Numbered from the stretch's first letter, positions 12,901 to 25,361 are shown. The stretch: 64,000 nucleotides of DNA from Aphelenchoides besseyi (GCA_024699855.1 JAMPIQ010000001.1:10354001-10418000), one strand, 5' to 3'. A program made the numbers and translations. Notes: generated by a model from the sequence alone, not told the origin.

Positions 12901-13095
12901 TTGCCAACCGTCCACTGACCTGCAAACAAAATGAAATGTGTTTTGAACTGAAAAGTTGAGAGTTCGACCACGCTCTTCAACCACTCCTTGTCTTTTCGGA
13001 CAATCGAAACTCAAATTCATTCTCTGTGACTTCTTGAGTCTCTTATTAAACAGTTGTATCAAATGATCGTGAAATTCAGTTAGCAATGTAGTCAT
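9962..13095 (-). CDS. Non-receptor tyrosine kinase, SH3-SH2-kinase layout
   Basis: Start at 13095 (MTTLLTEFHDHLIQLF); stop 9964-9962. The first half has an SH3-like module around 12490-12200 (IVLWDYEGG, LDLSCSAGDVV, GLIPSSWL). An SH2 domain then begins WFLGTTDFSSAYEKML (about 12110) and GLFVIFSP. Its second half appears only about 120 residues later (YYVKSYTISRSSLGRYLLF, LYDLVYHL at about 11480), so the domain carries a long insert. The kinase domain (about 11060-9970) has a P-loop GAGAFGSVYRG, VAVKK, a catalytic loop IIHGDLAARNV, DFG in VSDFGLSK, and ADVWAFGV. The usual HRD is HGD, so the activation-loop-contacting Arg is missing. Layout resembles Src/CSK-type enzymes but similarity is too low to name an orthologue. 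At least nine exons. Confidence 0.85.
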
Positions 13096-13803
13096 TTATT
13101 CTCATTATAAACAATCAAATCGACATTCCATCAGACATCACAAAGAACAAACTCATGTTATCTGTGAATCAATTCAATGGAGAATTCTGGATTCTGTGTC
13201 AACAGCGTCGGTACTTCGGTCATTTTCGAACTCGTTTATAGTTTTTATGAGAGAACTTCAACATCCGATCGTCGAAGTGTTCGAAGTGATTGCGTTCGAA
13301 AATCAATGCCAATGTTGGAGGCAAATTGCTGTCGATGGTCAGATTGGTGAGAATCGATGTAATTTTTTTGGAAATTCAATTCGAATGTTAGTGGTTGAAA
13401 CCGACCACGACTTTACTTGATTGTAAGTTTCTACCACGCAACGCCTCTTTTCGTTCATTTTCACTTTCGATTTTACTTGACCAATATGTCGCGACCGCGT
13501 GAAATCAAGCGATTATTCTGCTGTCATAGACGGCTTCCTGTTGCCCCGCCACTCGCTGGGGCGATCTTGCTCACTCACCTTTTCACCTCACTTCTCACAT
13601 TGCCGGTCGTCCCGAGTAGACGATCATTTCTGTTGTTGTTATTTTATTCGCCCTGAATGAATATTCTTGTTCTTATTGGCCGCAACAAATATGTGAACAA
13701 TCAAGACGATCGGTCGCTCCTTATTCTATGTTTCTTTTCTTTGAATGCGTAAACTATCATTAATCTAAAATCCGTGTACTATCGATAGCAATTCTATTTA
13801 TAG
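13096..13803. other. Spacer, no firm gene
   Basis: Lies upstream of both the kinase (-) and the protease-like gene (+), so it should hold both promoters. Two plus ORFs (13196-13420, 74 aa; 13417-13656, 79 aa) have no family signature. The second contains LFTSLLTLPVV and could be a leader exon of the downstream protease-like gene, because an acceptor-like TTTATAG precedes 13804, but I cannot join them. Confidence 0.3.
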
Positions 13804-16420
13804 ATGTTAGCTTGCACCAGTCAACAAAACAAAAGTGTGGAGCAATACGATTGGACGAAAAAACGCATTTTGTTGACCGAATCATCAATCAAGTTGAGAC
13901 AGCACAAAGCATATAATCGTGCAATTTCAGACGATCGGCCGAATTGTGCAATTGCCGGATGCGTGTACCTTGTCGAACACTTCGCTTCAATAAGAATTGG
14001 CATGAAATTGGAGCTGGATTACAAATGCATCACGGAAATGTTCAACGAAACAGGTTGAAAAAATCCTCGAGTAAGTTTACTTTTTTTACGTCCAAATGAT
14101 TACAATATAGATAACAACAACAAAAAAACATAAAAAGACATATTTCATTAGTGTAAATAATGGTTATTTTTAGAGATATGATCAATAAAGATCTCCCGTT
14201 GGCAAAACCGCAACGTTTTCGACAACTGCACGAAAACCGAAGAAGGCTCCATAAAACAGTTCGCGTGAAATACAGAGTCGATCGACTGCATATTTGCATC
14301 AGAGATCGTTTGGACCTTTGGCAGTATATCAAAGAAGCTCCGTTGCTTGTTGGTGAGTCGCAGTTTTTTTACAAACGTTTTTAAAACACACTGGGTCGGA
14401 GTTTTTGCGGAAACTTTTTCAACAAGTAAATTATCTGTGAACGACTAACCCGCGAGACAATGTCTTTGGGATTTGCGAGCAAACTTGATTTTTTCTCCGG
14501 CCAATTAGAATTCTCTTTGGCCGTCTTTCGTCTTTTCACTCGTAAAATTCTGATCAACCGAGTGATTGTCGTGTTCAGAGCGCTTGCCAATCGACTCCCA
14601 GTTTTTGGTCGTAGACAACTACGAACTGCCCAATAGGCAAGGTGCTTTAGCTTGGGAACCTGGCCGACGAAAAGTAACTCCCATGCAAAAGGTTCTGTCA
14701 TTCTGTAGAAACGATTTCTGAACATTAGCATGCGTGAACCATCATGGTTGTTAACAAGCATGATTATATCACGATCGTCCACCCAACACAATTTGGTCCG
14801 AAAAATTTCCGTACATCTAAAAGTTTGTAATCATCTTAAGACTGATTAATTTCCTTACTCGCAACTTAAGGTTTCAAATTGAAAGTTTAGTCGATATAAA
14901 ATTTTGAGCCCATCTGGATAAGTGTCTTCATAAACAAATCCATCTTTTAAAAAGAAGCGGTTACTATTCATTATACAACTAGTTGAAAGTACCCAATACT
15001 CTCCGGCATCCTCAGCAGCAGCGGAAATATCTCGCTTATCAGACTTTATCCACGCCCAAAAACGTTTTTGCTTATAATTGAAGTAGCCAGTTACTTACTG
15101 CGGGTCGGTAGCTACATCCAGTTATTGAAAATTTTGTCCACGACAAAGGTCCAGTGGCTTGCCAATTTATGACATAGAGATCACCAAAGTAATCAACTCG
15201 ATAAAAATAAAACTGAATCGGGATGTTCAATCAACTCAATGCGTCATTTTGCGTATCGAGTATCAGGAAATCTATCATCATAATCAGGATAAAGATCTTC
15301 TGTGGGCAATTTGGGCAGGTCAATGCGTTTAAAGTGAACTTGTCGGTTTTCCTAAACCAACGACGTCTTTCTAATACCTGTGGGGCCTACTGAATCGACA
15401 TCCATTGTAAAAATCTCGTCTATGGATTTAAAAGTCGGACCATTACTGAAATGCGCGTAAACAAACAAATATGTGCCGTGGCTTGTGTGTTGAAAATGAG
15501 CAGAGCGCACATGATTAGTTAACTCGGTAAACGGAAAATCTGAACAAATTAAAAAAGTGGAAACCTTTCAACTAACCAGGAGTCTTGAAGTCTTCGTAAG
15601 CTAATGTTCGGATATCCACTAACTAATGGCTTTGAATACCATTTAGTAATCTCGAGTGACCAAAAATAACGTCCACAAGGATTAACACGAACGTTGTCTA
15701 TTTCGATATCCAACCCTCCAACAAACTCCCATTTCAATGACTTTTGATCGACAGCAAAACCAAAAATGTTCCATTTCTTTGCGTGTTTTTCAAAAGAAAC
15801 ATAAAAATACAACTAAAGCGTCTTGGGTTCTGTGTAGAATCCAAGTCCGTATCGTACAGCTCCCGCGTAAAACGAAATGACGAGACGATCAGTTACGTGC
15901 ATAAAAACATAAAGTTGGTGGCTTGAAAAAACTCCAAAACATGAGGTCTTTGGACATGATAAAATGGCAAAAAAACGACACGAATGAAAGCAACTAAAGC
16001 GAAAACTCAAAATTCCATATTCATTGTCAGTGCTTAATTTCAACTATTTCAGTACCGCGAGTACGCCGTCACTTTTGCGTATACAACACACAAGAGTGTG
16101 GATCGACTGATTACTAAGATTCAAACGAAGGAAATCAAATGGCCGCAGAAGAAGATGCCGAACTCTGCGAAAAAAGTCGCGGAGAATTCTCGGACGAAGA
16201 TTGGAAGAAGGTGGACACCAACCGACGTCACGCAGTTTTCTTAGTGGGCTATCGTGTAATCTCGTCATTTGATTTCACGGACAACAAGGAGTACCATTAT
16301 TTAACTAAAAGAAGTTGGGGCCCTTCCTTCAGTAATAATGGTATGGCATGGATCAAATTGAATAGCAAGGATGACATGGAGTTCAGTAAAAAAATCCTTC
16401 AACTAAAATCAGCCAAATGA
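13804..16420 (+). pseudogene. Papain-family (C1A) peptidase homologue, degenerate, with in-frame stop
   Basis: 5' part 13804-14352: residues resemble the mature N-terminus and active-site region of cathepsins (EQYDWTKKRI, NCAIAGCVYLVEHF), then a middle segment ending EAPLLV that matches the gPvaV strand. 3' part 16053-16420 continues in phase after a 1,700-bp intron (14353-16052). It has HAVFLVGY (catalytic His) and YHYLTKRSWGPSFSNNG, the family's NSWG region with Asn changed to Arg. Frame is open from 16053 except for TAA at 16115-16117. After 16420 an AATAAA follows near 16478. The missing CGSCW motif, the altered NSWG and the stop argue for a dead enzyme. A separate minus-strand gene occupies the long intron. 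Confidence 0.55.
14381..15902 (-). CDS. Uncharacterised multi-exon gene nested in the C1A intron
   Basis: A coherent spliced reading frame runs on minus. One block begins MHVTDRLVISFYAGA, spliced (intron 45 nt) to LYFYVSFEKHAKKW. Downstream blocks include VGGLDIEIDNVRVNP, HFQHTSHGTYLFVYAHF, KRIDLPKLPTEDLYPDYDD and DYFGDLYVINWQATGP. A last exon (14791-14381) has a very basic C-terminus (RILRVKRRKTAKENS) ending KLRPSVF. The first ATG that fits is at 15902; upstream coding-like sequence reaches about 16043 but has no clear ATG. Aromatic-rich beta-strand-like repeats separated by short linkers suggest a secreted or F-box-associated-like fold, but I do not recognise the family. It lies wholly inside the intron of the opposite-strand protease-like gene. 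Confidence 0.6.
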
Positions 16421-16838
16421 ACAGCCAATCCGGAATTCATTTTTTGTTTTGTTTTTCTCAAGTTCCTCTTTTATCTAAATAAACAGATTGTGTATTCGAA
16501 GATCGATTAGTCAACTAGCAAGCTTACTGACTCGAATTTTTTTAAATGAAAAAGACTCTGAAAAGATGCGAATCAAAATAATCACAACTCGATACTTGAA
16601 ACCTGCGAACTAAACAAGCACAAGTTACCATTTTACTTCCTTAGCATAAACAAAGACTATCTTGGCCATGCGCCGAAGCGTGGACCTCACGCATTGGAAA
16701 GAAAGACCCACCAAATTGTTCGTAGGTTTGCTGACGCTTACCCACTCTCGGCTTCCCAGCTGCCGCTTCGTTTGTAATTCAAAAAACGAGTGTATTCTTT
16801 TTAACGTTAAATAGCAATAATAACAGAGAACGAAATGA

Positions 16839-18504
16839 TTATTTGGAATCCGAGGGTTCTTGTTTGATCTCAACACTCCGATCTCTTTTGTTTCGACGAT
16901 TGCGAGCTTCTGGAGACGATGGGGAGCTTCTCTGATCGGTGACTCTCGACGGCGCTGAAAACACGAAAACTAAGATTGTGAGTTTGTTTTATATACCCGA
17001 TCAGAACGACAGTCAACCAACATCTAATTAACTTTGTATCTTTATCGTAACAATTCTAATAAGAAGACCACTTGGTTTCCACTTTGATAGGAACGATGGC
17101 AATCGATAGTCAGCAGAATCGTCCTTTTAGCTCCGAGTGACTTTGACGCCAATTTTTTTCGAGTTTGATCGTCCATCCTCTCGTTGCTCTTTTGTTGCGT
17201 TGTAAGGTTGAGGCTCTTTGATTCATAGCGGTTGTTCAAGACTGAAAAAAAAGTGTCGACCGTCGAGTGGTTCAGAAGAAAAACGAGCGACAAAAAGAAT
17301 TGTAAGAAACTTTGGAAAGAGATTAAATTATTTTTGACATTCGACTGATTGGTATTCAAATCCCGCTTGTTAATCGTTCAGTTGTTCAGCCAAGTAACAC
17401 ATTTTTTACTTCGCCAAATCCTACAGAAATCTAATCATACACGTAGCAAGAAGTGGATGATATTGAGAATAAAAATCATAATCATTGGACTGATCGACAT
17501 AGAGAAACCTATAGCTCACATCTTCACTTCTTACATATAAACTTACTATTCTCCATATCTTCACAAAGAGGAAATAGAGTGGTTGGAATTTCCGTCGTTT
17601 CGTTTGTCCACGATGACTCGTCGTTGCTTTGAGTCCATTCGACAGTCATGTTTGACTCCGAAGTACTTGTTGAAAGGGTTGATGGATTGGTTGTCGGTGG
17701 AACGGTTGTAGAAGCGGTTGTTGGAGCGGCCGTTGAAGAATAATCATTTGACGGATACTCAGAGATTGGCGCAATACTCTAAAACATCCAGTTAACGATA
17801 AGCTTACCAGTTCAAAGCTTACAACAACCATTGCTTCAAAATTTTCAATCGATGAATCGATTGCGAAAACAATGCGTGTCCAAAGGTTGCCATCAGAAGC
17901 GTACGAATAATATCGTTGATCGGGACAAAATTCATCACTTTGTTGACCAGGCCACAGAGTGAACTTGTTTATCATTGTCTGGTCGTACATCTCTAGGATG
18001 TCTAAATAAATGTAATCATTTCGCATGCAAACTTCAAAACCATCTTGTGCTCTTTCATCAATTCCTTTAGTGCGTAAAACAGGACTATTATCATATTCGT
18101 CTCTAGAACTTGAAAATTCAACGAAACAATCTCCGATACGCAAAAAGTTTCTGAAAGAGAACGTGAAACGTAGATAAAGTCAATCCAAGCTTACGGTTTT
18201 TCCCGAGTTGAGTCACTGTACGTAAATCCAAAAAAAATTGTTACGGGCTCTTTTGAAAATTGAAAACTGAAACTGAAGTCCTGACATAATGCGAGGAAAC
18301 TAAAAGTAGATGACTACAAGCTCACAATCGCACTTACTATCCGTTTATTGGCTCCGTTCCGTTGAACTTCCATGTGCATTGCGACGTTTTCATCGTGGTG
18401 AATCTGTTACGTCCCATAAAAGGAGGGTTGTACAACTGAACTATACAGAGAACGCCTTCAAAAAGGAAGAGTAGCAAAACGATCAAACACCTCCATCCGA
18501 ACAT
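16839..18504 (-). CDS. Secreted/membrane glycoprotein with CUB-like ectodomain and Thr-rich stalk
   Basis: Start ATG 18504 gives a strong signal peptide (MFGWRCLIVLLLFLFEGVLC). The ectodomain (about 18440-17820) has the spacing of a CUB-like fold: an early SQCTWKF strand, FSKEPVTIFFGF, NFLRIGDC and IVFAIDSSIENFEA. A Thr/Ser-rich linker follows (17800-17640, e.g. TTASTTVPPTTNPSTLS). Further 3' are a hydrophobic segment near 17490-17430 and basic exons (17230-17080 and 16960-16839) ending VEIKQEPSDSK. I joined these exons by eye; whether the last basic exon (which contains a sumoylation-like IKQE) belongs to this gene is uncertain. Role unknown. Confidence 0.55.
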
Positions 18505-18663
18505 TTCAATATCGACCGCACCCCAATGAAACACAAAAGCGAATGATTGGAATTCTCACTTCAGATCGATTTTTTGCTTTGGAAATAAAGTTCAGATTCT
18601 TTCGAATCATCGAAAACACTTTCAGTGATTAGTAGCAATCTTTAGAAGATTAAAGTTCTTCAA

Positions 18664-18903
18664 ATGAGCTTTACGGTCTCCGTGGTTGAACCTCGACGAT
18701 TGAAAGCAAAAAGTGTTACGGTCGAAAAAACAAATGTAAGAACAAAATGAACATTTTCAAGTTTGCAGCTCAATGTATTGGCGATCCAGATTCTAAGCAA
18801 TGAAACTAGTGAAAACAGTTTATGCGAATGGGAAATCTCACAATCAGCTGTCGCTATTTACAGAAAAAACAAGTCTTTTGAAAACCACAACAAAAAAGGT
18901 TAA
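18664..18903 (+). CDS. Small spliced ORF, 68 aa, unrecognised
   Basis: ATG 18664, exon 18664-18735, a 33-nt GT-AG intron (18736-18768) and exon 18769-18903 give an open frame of 68 aa (MSFTVSVVEPRRLKAKSVTV ... SFENHNKKG). Its TAA (18901-18903) overlaps the TAA of the opposite-strand kinesin gene (18902-18900). No domain is recognised. The small intron has the size and borders of its neighbours' introns, which is the main support; a chance ORF is possible. Confidence 0.35.
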
Positions 18904-21536
18904 GGAGATTCTTGCGTTAAACGTTCCATATCTTTGAACATGATCGAATGACCACCGCCGGCTGTTGGAACGATGTCGCCCTGAAAAGAAGCCTGTGAAA
19001 GTTGCTATCGAGACTAACATACCTTGAAACAATCGGTTCGAAGTCGTCCGATGGTATCCACTTCTTGATTGGTCACCACGTAGTCTGTGCACTTGCGGAA
19101 GTCATTCGAGTTCGGTTGAGTCGTATGTTTGACATTCTTCGGAAATTTTTGTTGAAAAACGGTGCCATTTGGGATTCGGACTACTGGTTCGTGATTCAAC
19201 AGACGAGTCGAAGGTCCGGCAGACTTCGATCGGCGACCATAACGCGCATTTACGTAGCCGGCCGGATTGTAAACGGCTCCATGACCACCGCCCACGTACT
19301 CACGAACCCGTCGAGTTTGAACCTCGCGTACGACTTGTCGATTGGTTGGTGCCGGCCGGCGAGATGCCATTGAAGAGCCGCTAGATGCCAATTCAAGTTC
19401 TTCACGAGCTGCCGCTGAATATTTCTTGCGCAGTTCGGACACAGTCGTACAAGTCGGGTCGTTGAGAGCATCCGCGACCTGTCGGAGAGCTTCGCGCTGT
19501 TCGCCGATCATTTGTGCTTGTTGTTCCCATTGACGTCGTTGAGCATCGTCACGATGAGCGTTGTTTTCGGCCAGAGTTTCGAAGCGACTCAACTTGGATC
19601 GTAGTTTGTTGTTTTCACGCTGAAAACAAGAAAAGGTAAAAACGAGAAAGAAGATCCTCGAACCTGAAGCTGCAGATTCTGTCGTTGAACTTGCGAATTG
19701 AATTCCCGCAACTCCACGATCTCTTCTTCCAACTCGTGAACACGCGCACGATCCAAGTCGGCGGCACAAAGTCGCTCCATCAATTGCATCTCCAAGTTCG
19801 CGCCGTTGGTTTCGGCGGCAACCAAATTCGCTTCGCGTTGTCGGAGAGTCGCAGTGTAGAACTCGCGCAGTTGAAGCAACGATTCTTCGTCGTCGATTTC
19901 AATTGACGGCAACTCGGGAAGCGAAACAATCGACGACTGAAGGGACATGCCGTCGACCACGCTCTCCACCTCTCGATACCATTGATTGACTTGTCGACGC
20001 GAATACTGTTGACTTGCCAAATCGAGGAGCATCGGTGCTGGAGCGATTGCTTCCGGAACGCCCAAATTCTGAGCTTCTTCAGCGAACGTCAAAACAAACT
20101 AAAAAAGAAGTTCGAAGAGTCAAAATGAAAGTCGCTTACCGCGTTCTCTTTGAAATCATCGGGACGAGGATTAAGGCAAATGATCATCCGTATCTTTCCC
20201 TTGCCTTCAAAGAAGGGTCGAAACAACTTGGTCAGTTCGCTGTCTCGATATGGCACCGGATTCTTGACTCCACGTCGTTGGTTTTCACTGTAAGTCAAGT
20301 TGAGAGTCACGAAAAAAATCGGCACTTACCGAAGTGAATCGAAGCAACGTCTCAGAACCGATAGCGATTGGTTGATCTTTCCACTTTCGACCAATTGTTC
20401 CCCACGATTTGCAGTTCGTTTCGCTCGTTCTGACCCCGCCAAATCGACCAACGACAACTGGCGAACAACAATCTGATAACGAAAATGAGATTTATCGTTG
20501 AAGACAACAAACCTGCGAAGGATCGCTTACTGGATACATCGTACCGTCGTCTCGAAGTGGCGCCAAAACAAGTCGGAGGTTGAAAACGATGTGCGATCGA
20601 CTGCTGGACGCATTCAACATCGTGGCCGCTTGTTTCCGTTTCTCCAACGCCTTCAAGTGCTGTTCAATCACTTCTTCGCTCGACGACACTTCGATCTGAG
20701 TGAGACCATCGACATAAACGACGTCGTTTCGCATGTCAGTTCGAATGTTTCGTTGAGTTCGATCGTCCAAAAGATCGAAACATTGATCGTTGTAGACTTC
20801 AATATACGAGACAAAAACTGAACAAGCCATGTCCCGATTGAAATTAAAAACCTAAAAGTCGAAAGTCCGCCTAGAAAAGCGAAATCACAAACTTTTTTGG
20901 TTTCCATCATTCGCTCAAAAACCGTGTAAGTCGAGGGTGGTAAACGAGCACGGTCGTCCGCTGCTTGATCTTCGGATTGAACCACAAAGCCGTTGTACTT
21001 GTCCGGTTTGAATACGCATTTGGGCATCTGATTCTTCAACGAATTAAAAAGAACGTCCACAGCTCGCGGAATGATACCGCTGCTGTCGCCTCGAGCATCT
21101 CCGGTCATCGTGTATGTTTTGCCTAAACTCAAAATAAGTCACGAATACTATCAATTGGTTCACCTGAGCCCGTAACTCCATAGGTGAAAAGAAGCGAATT
21201 CCGGCCGCTAACCAAATTCTCGACCAAATCGTAGCCACAGCGCTCAAAAACCGATCGTTGAGTTTCGTAGCCCTCGAAGATGTGTGAGAGTCTGAAGAGT
21301 TTTTCGACCTAAACAATGGCACAAAATGAGCAGAAGTCGTTGGAACTAACCGGAGGTCCATCTCGTGAGATCAATCGAATCTGATCGTCGCCCACCAACT
21401 CAACACATGGATCCGCCCCATCGTAGGGTTTGATTCGACAGATCACTTCCAACTTCTCGGTTCTCGCCTTTGACCTAAAAAACAGTAAAATACTTGATGA
21501 TGTAACTCACTTTTTGGCCATAGGTTCATCGGCCAT
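18900..21536 (-). CDS. zen-4: Kinesin-6, KIF23/MKLP1 (ZEN-4) orthologue
   Basis: Start ATG 21536 (MADEPMAKK), then [10 protein letters not shown] of the motor N-terminus. The motor shows the P-loop [14 protein letters not shown] (about 21165-21090), the KIF23-type insert [22 protein letters not shown], switch I NASSSRSH, switch [11 protein letters not shown] and [12 protein letters not shown]. Coiled coil follows ([13 protein letters not shown] region 19780-19640, [14 protein letters not shown]). The C-terminal tail carries [19 protein letters not shown], a motif shared with KIF23/ZEN-4 tails. As family knowledge, it pairs with CYK-4/RACGAP1 as centralspindlin at the spindle midzone and midbody during cytokinesis. 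About ten exons, no defects seen. TAA stop overlaps that of a convergent small ORF. Confidence 0.95.
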
Positions 21537-21983
21537 TTCGATCGTTGAAGAAAAGTACACGATTGAGAAAACAAAGCGACTCGGCAACCGAAGACGCTCC
21601 GCAAGAAAAATTTCGAACTGGAACTGAGCGGCAGTTGGCGTTTTGTTGTAACGCTGCTGGCTGCTGCTTCGAAGATTTCGATCAGTCCACAGAGTTGGGT
21701 GTTCGATTCAACAATTGAATTCACTGAATTTAAAACAGAAACTTTTGTTTGACGGTTTGTTCTTCGAACAAGAATTGTGAGTCAGAATGATAACGAAAAG
21801 GGTTTGTGAGTCTATTGTTAAATTTTTGACGCTGTTCACGTAACCGCTTGAAGTTTGTCGAACTCAAAATTGTAAACCATCGGGACACTAGCTGTCAAAA
21901 AACTTTCATCCTGAAGTCTGGAGCTGAAGACCTACATTAGCCATGGTTTAGATCACCTAAACGCTCAAAAAATAAAATCGAAT

Positions 21984-22804
21984 TTATCTCAGATTTCCCG
22001 ACAAAATAACCAAAAAAACAAAGTGACTGAAAGGACGTGTGCTGGACGATGCTGAAGACACTGCTCGGCAAGATCGATTTGAACTTACCGGTAGTCGACG
22101 GCCGGTTAGTTGATATTGGAGTGTATTCGTCTATACAACTCTGTGATGCCTGAAGACGAAAATCATATAATCGAATGTGATGGGCTTACGAAACAGTTGG
22201 AAGAAATCTGCAGCGTGTATTCGTAAGGCAAATTGACGACTTCAATCTTCGTCCAAACCCACTCGTCGTCGATTGCGTACTCCGCTGGACGGTCGTTGTA
22301 TTGAAGTTGTTTTCCATTTGTGGACAGTTGAAGAATTCCGTTATCGGCAATCAGCAAAAGACATTTCTCAATGGTTTCACAGCTCGTTCCAATCGAATCT
22401 CAAAGCAAAATTAGACTATGAATAAGAACTCACCATTTGACAAGGTCCATTTCGCTTTGGTACTTCCAGCGCCTTCAAACTTCAATTCGAAGTCGTCGTT
22501 CAAAAAAAGTTGGAATCTGGACTCCGATTAATCTTTGCGGTTCAGTAGCTCACTTTCTAGTGTCGTTTGTTTCGTAGTCGATCCAAACAACCAACACGTG
22601 ATATGTTCTCCATTTTATTGCGATTACCGCGTCCGTACAGTTTTTGAATTCGCTAAACTTTGAAGCACAAAAAAGACTGGGAAGAACTCACAATCCTAAT
22701 TCTGTCGACTGATTATACGGTTGAATGCACGTGTCATAGGAATCATCAAGATCAATAATGAACATCAAAAGCACGATTTTCAATAAGAACGTGAAACTAA
22801 TCAT
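21984..22804 (-). CDS. Small secreted protein, unrecognised
   Basis: ATG 22804 starts a hydrophobic leader (MISFTFLLKIVLLMFIIDLD) followed by DTCIQPYNQS. Short exons follow with AIKWRTYHVLVVWIDYETN, NDDFELKFEGAGSTKAKW, a 65-codon exon about 22380-22190 (LQLSTNGKQLQYNDRPAEYA) and CIDEYTPISTNRPST. The last exon ends in a hydrophobic stretch FSHFVFLVILSGNLR, which could be a GPI signal or short TM. Five or six exons, introns 35-50 nt, several N-glycosylation sites. All-beta composition suggests an extracellular lectin-like fold, but I cannot assign a family. Confidence 0.6.
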
Positions 22805-23201
22805 CACAAGCAAACCGACGAGTAGCAATGGAAATGAATTTAATTTCAATTACAACAAATTCAAGCTGTGTTTTAATTGGTAATTAGTGAATAGAACTGC
22901 AGTCATTTCCTTTCACTATTAGATGACTGTTGAAAAGGCTCGAAGAACAGTCGTTTGTATTTGGCATCTTAATTAAGGAGTTGACAGTCAAAAAAGTTGC
23001 AAGTAATGAGAAGTGAAAGCAAGATTGTAATAGTCGTAACAAGAGTAAAGTGGATTTACAAAGTTGTTTGTCTGATCAGGCAGCTTGAATACGTATTCGT
23101 AATTCCAATGCAAGTTTAAGTTTATGCAAAAGTTGAATTAGGCCATCGATTATTCATTTTTGGTCATTTGCTGTGATTTCGTTCCAACTTCTTCCGTTCC
23201 A

Positions 23202-24552
23202 ATGGGTTGTACAGTTGCGTTGATGATTCTGGTTGTTGGATGGCTTGTCGGTGGAGCCCCCGATACGTGTTCGATTGTTCCGGGCAAGAAAACGTAAGTT
23301 TGTGCTTTAAAATATCAAGTTAATTTTATCATTTCAGGTTCGACTTCGGTGTTTGCAAGTCGGGAAGTGGGAACTTGAAGGTCGATGGTGAGGAGCTCGA
23401 CTTCAAAGTTCTCTACGATAAGAACGGTCCGGGTAAAGCAAAGTAAGTTGTCAGAAGAAGAACGATCGTTGGAAATGTTTAGGACAATCATCCTTGCCGT
23501 TGGAAATTGTTCGTTGGAATTTGATTTGAGTGGACAGCCAAGCAGAAAGGCATTCTTGACATATTGGAGTAAGCAACAATTCTTTAACAAAAAAACTCTT
23601 TCAGAATCACGTAATCCATATTCGTTTTCATTTCCCGTACTCATTAGATTCTTTACTGATGGCTTCACTATCGGTGACGGCAGCGATGCGAGGGACTTTT
23701 CATGTGGTGGTTACAACCCGAGTGAAACGGAAAAGGTAGTTGAATTTAATTTTACTACACACGATAAGATCACGGGACTAAAGGTCGAATTTGTAAGTTT
23801 TCACCGCTTTATTCTTCACTAACAGCTATTTCAGGAGAATGCGATGATCTTTGAAGTGCCTGAAGGCGAATCTAAGTGGAGCGTAAAGAGTTGGCGTCTT
23901 TGGTTGACGATTTGCAACGGTGTTATGGTCTTTCTTCTTCTGCTCATTGCCATCGGTGCAAGCATCTGGTGTTCGGTGAAGCATGAGGACAAGAAGAAAG
24001 CTCTGGCTAATGGCGAGGCTGTTCCGGCGAAGGCTTCGAAGAAGAAGCAGCTTGCATCAGCTAAAGCCAATCAACCTACTACCGGTGGCATCCAGATGAC
24101 AGCGAAAAAACAAACCTCGCAAAAAAACAAGTCGTTGACTGTTAGAACTGCAAAGCCACTCATCGATCTGGACGACAAGCAAACAGCGGTCTTGGTCCAT
24201 GAGATAATCAACGAAGAGATGAAGGAAGTGGTAAGTTGGACGAATTTAACTTGTGAAATAGTTTCATTTCGGAACACTCGTCCGCGCAAAGTCGTTAAGG
24301 ATCTGGAAGAGGAAGCGAATCCACCGAAGCCAGTCGACCCCGATCCACCTAGCGTTTCGCCCGCTCCGGTGCCAACGGTCGAGCTTCCCAACAAACTCAT
24401 TGGACCGGCTGTAAGTTTCCAACACAAAACAACTGTCACTGTTTTATAGCTGCCGGAACAAGATCCAAAAGTTGACTCTGCGGATATGGTAAGTTTACAC
24501 ATTCATTCGTCTCTTCAACCGATTTCAGGGAGAAAGAGTTTCGGAGCTCTGA
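23202..24552 (+). CDS. Type I membrane protein with basic, Pro-rich cytosolic tail
   Basis: ATG 23202 gives a signal peptide (MGCTVALMILVVGWLVGG) then DTCSIVPGKK. The ectodomain (23270-23870) has paired Cys (DFGVCKSG, VGNCSLEF, DFSCGGYN) and N-glycosylation sites. A transmembrane helix is at about 23910-23980 (ICNGVMVFLLLLIAIGASIW). The tail is Lys-rich, then Pro-rich (PKPVDPDPPSVSPAPVP), and ends GERVSEL at TGA 24550-24552. Seven or so exons joined by short introns. The ectodomain is similar in style to the preceding secreted protein on the opposite strand, but I saw no clear homology. Function unknown. Confidence 0.65.
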
Positions 24553-24843
24553 ACATGCTAACAACAGCACTCGCTATCTTACTAACCGAATGATTCCGTT
24601 CTTTTTACGGATCATTCTTTCTGTGTCAAGCACAATAAACTTTGAATTCATTTATTAAGATCTTTTAGCCGAGCAAATCGAAGGGAAGACGAATTCCAGT
24701 TACAAGGTTTCTACCAATCAGAGTCAACTGATTGGTCTCCTGTGACCATCAGTCTCCAGTGATGACTTGCTTGTTGCACTTCGCCAACGAAGAGCGGAAG
24801 TTCTGGCGCGTCAAAATTTCGAGTTTTGAGGGTTTTTGTTGAA

Positions 24844-25220
24844 ATGGAGGAATCACAAGAAAAAACGAACAACTTCCTTCGAAATCGCTTCTTCGGCACC
24901 CATCTGCACGTGGAGGGAAACGAGTTTCCACACAGTGAGTTCATTGGGAAGATTCTGACTGACATTGCGAATCAACATGTGAGTTTCTTCTGGATTCGGT
25001 TGATTCTGTTCTTCAGGGTTATGAGTTGGTGGTCTCGAATCTGCGCGGCTTTTCGTCCAAAGATCTCGAATGCCTTCTTGGATTAACCGAAACTGTTAGC
25101 AAACTGCTATCTTTTTTGACCGCAAAGTTGCGGATACATGAGTGCTCGACGGAGACGGAAATTTTGCAGGATGTTAATCACGATCGTTTCGTAATGACTA
25201 AAGTGCAATGTTCTTCCTAA
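24844..25220 (+). CDS. Uncharacterised small protein, 112 aa
   Basis: Two exons, 24844-24978 and 25018-25220, with a 39-nt intron; phase is kept at QH/GYEL. The product begins MEESQEKTNNFLRNRFFG and ends TKVQCSS. It is soluble, mixed alpha/beta, with no signal peptide and no recognised motif. It sits head-to-tail about 180 bp before the MsrB-like gene. Confidence 0.5.
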
Positions 25221-25361
25221 TCCTCGTGTCACTCCTCTGTTCTTCCTGATATGACAGTCGATTTTGAGAAACCGCGAAACTTAAAGAGAAGACGTTTACA
25301 CAAAATAAAAAGCCGCCAAAAAATTTGTGTCTTCGAATTTTACTACCTCCACACCTCTTCG

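Noticed and set aside
19014..19533. Plus-strand and alternative ORFs opposite the kinesin tail
   Set aside because: Shadows of the KIF23 coding exons with no independent features.
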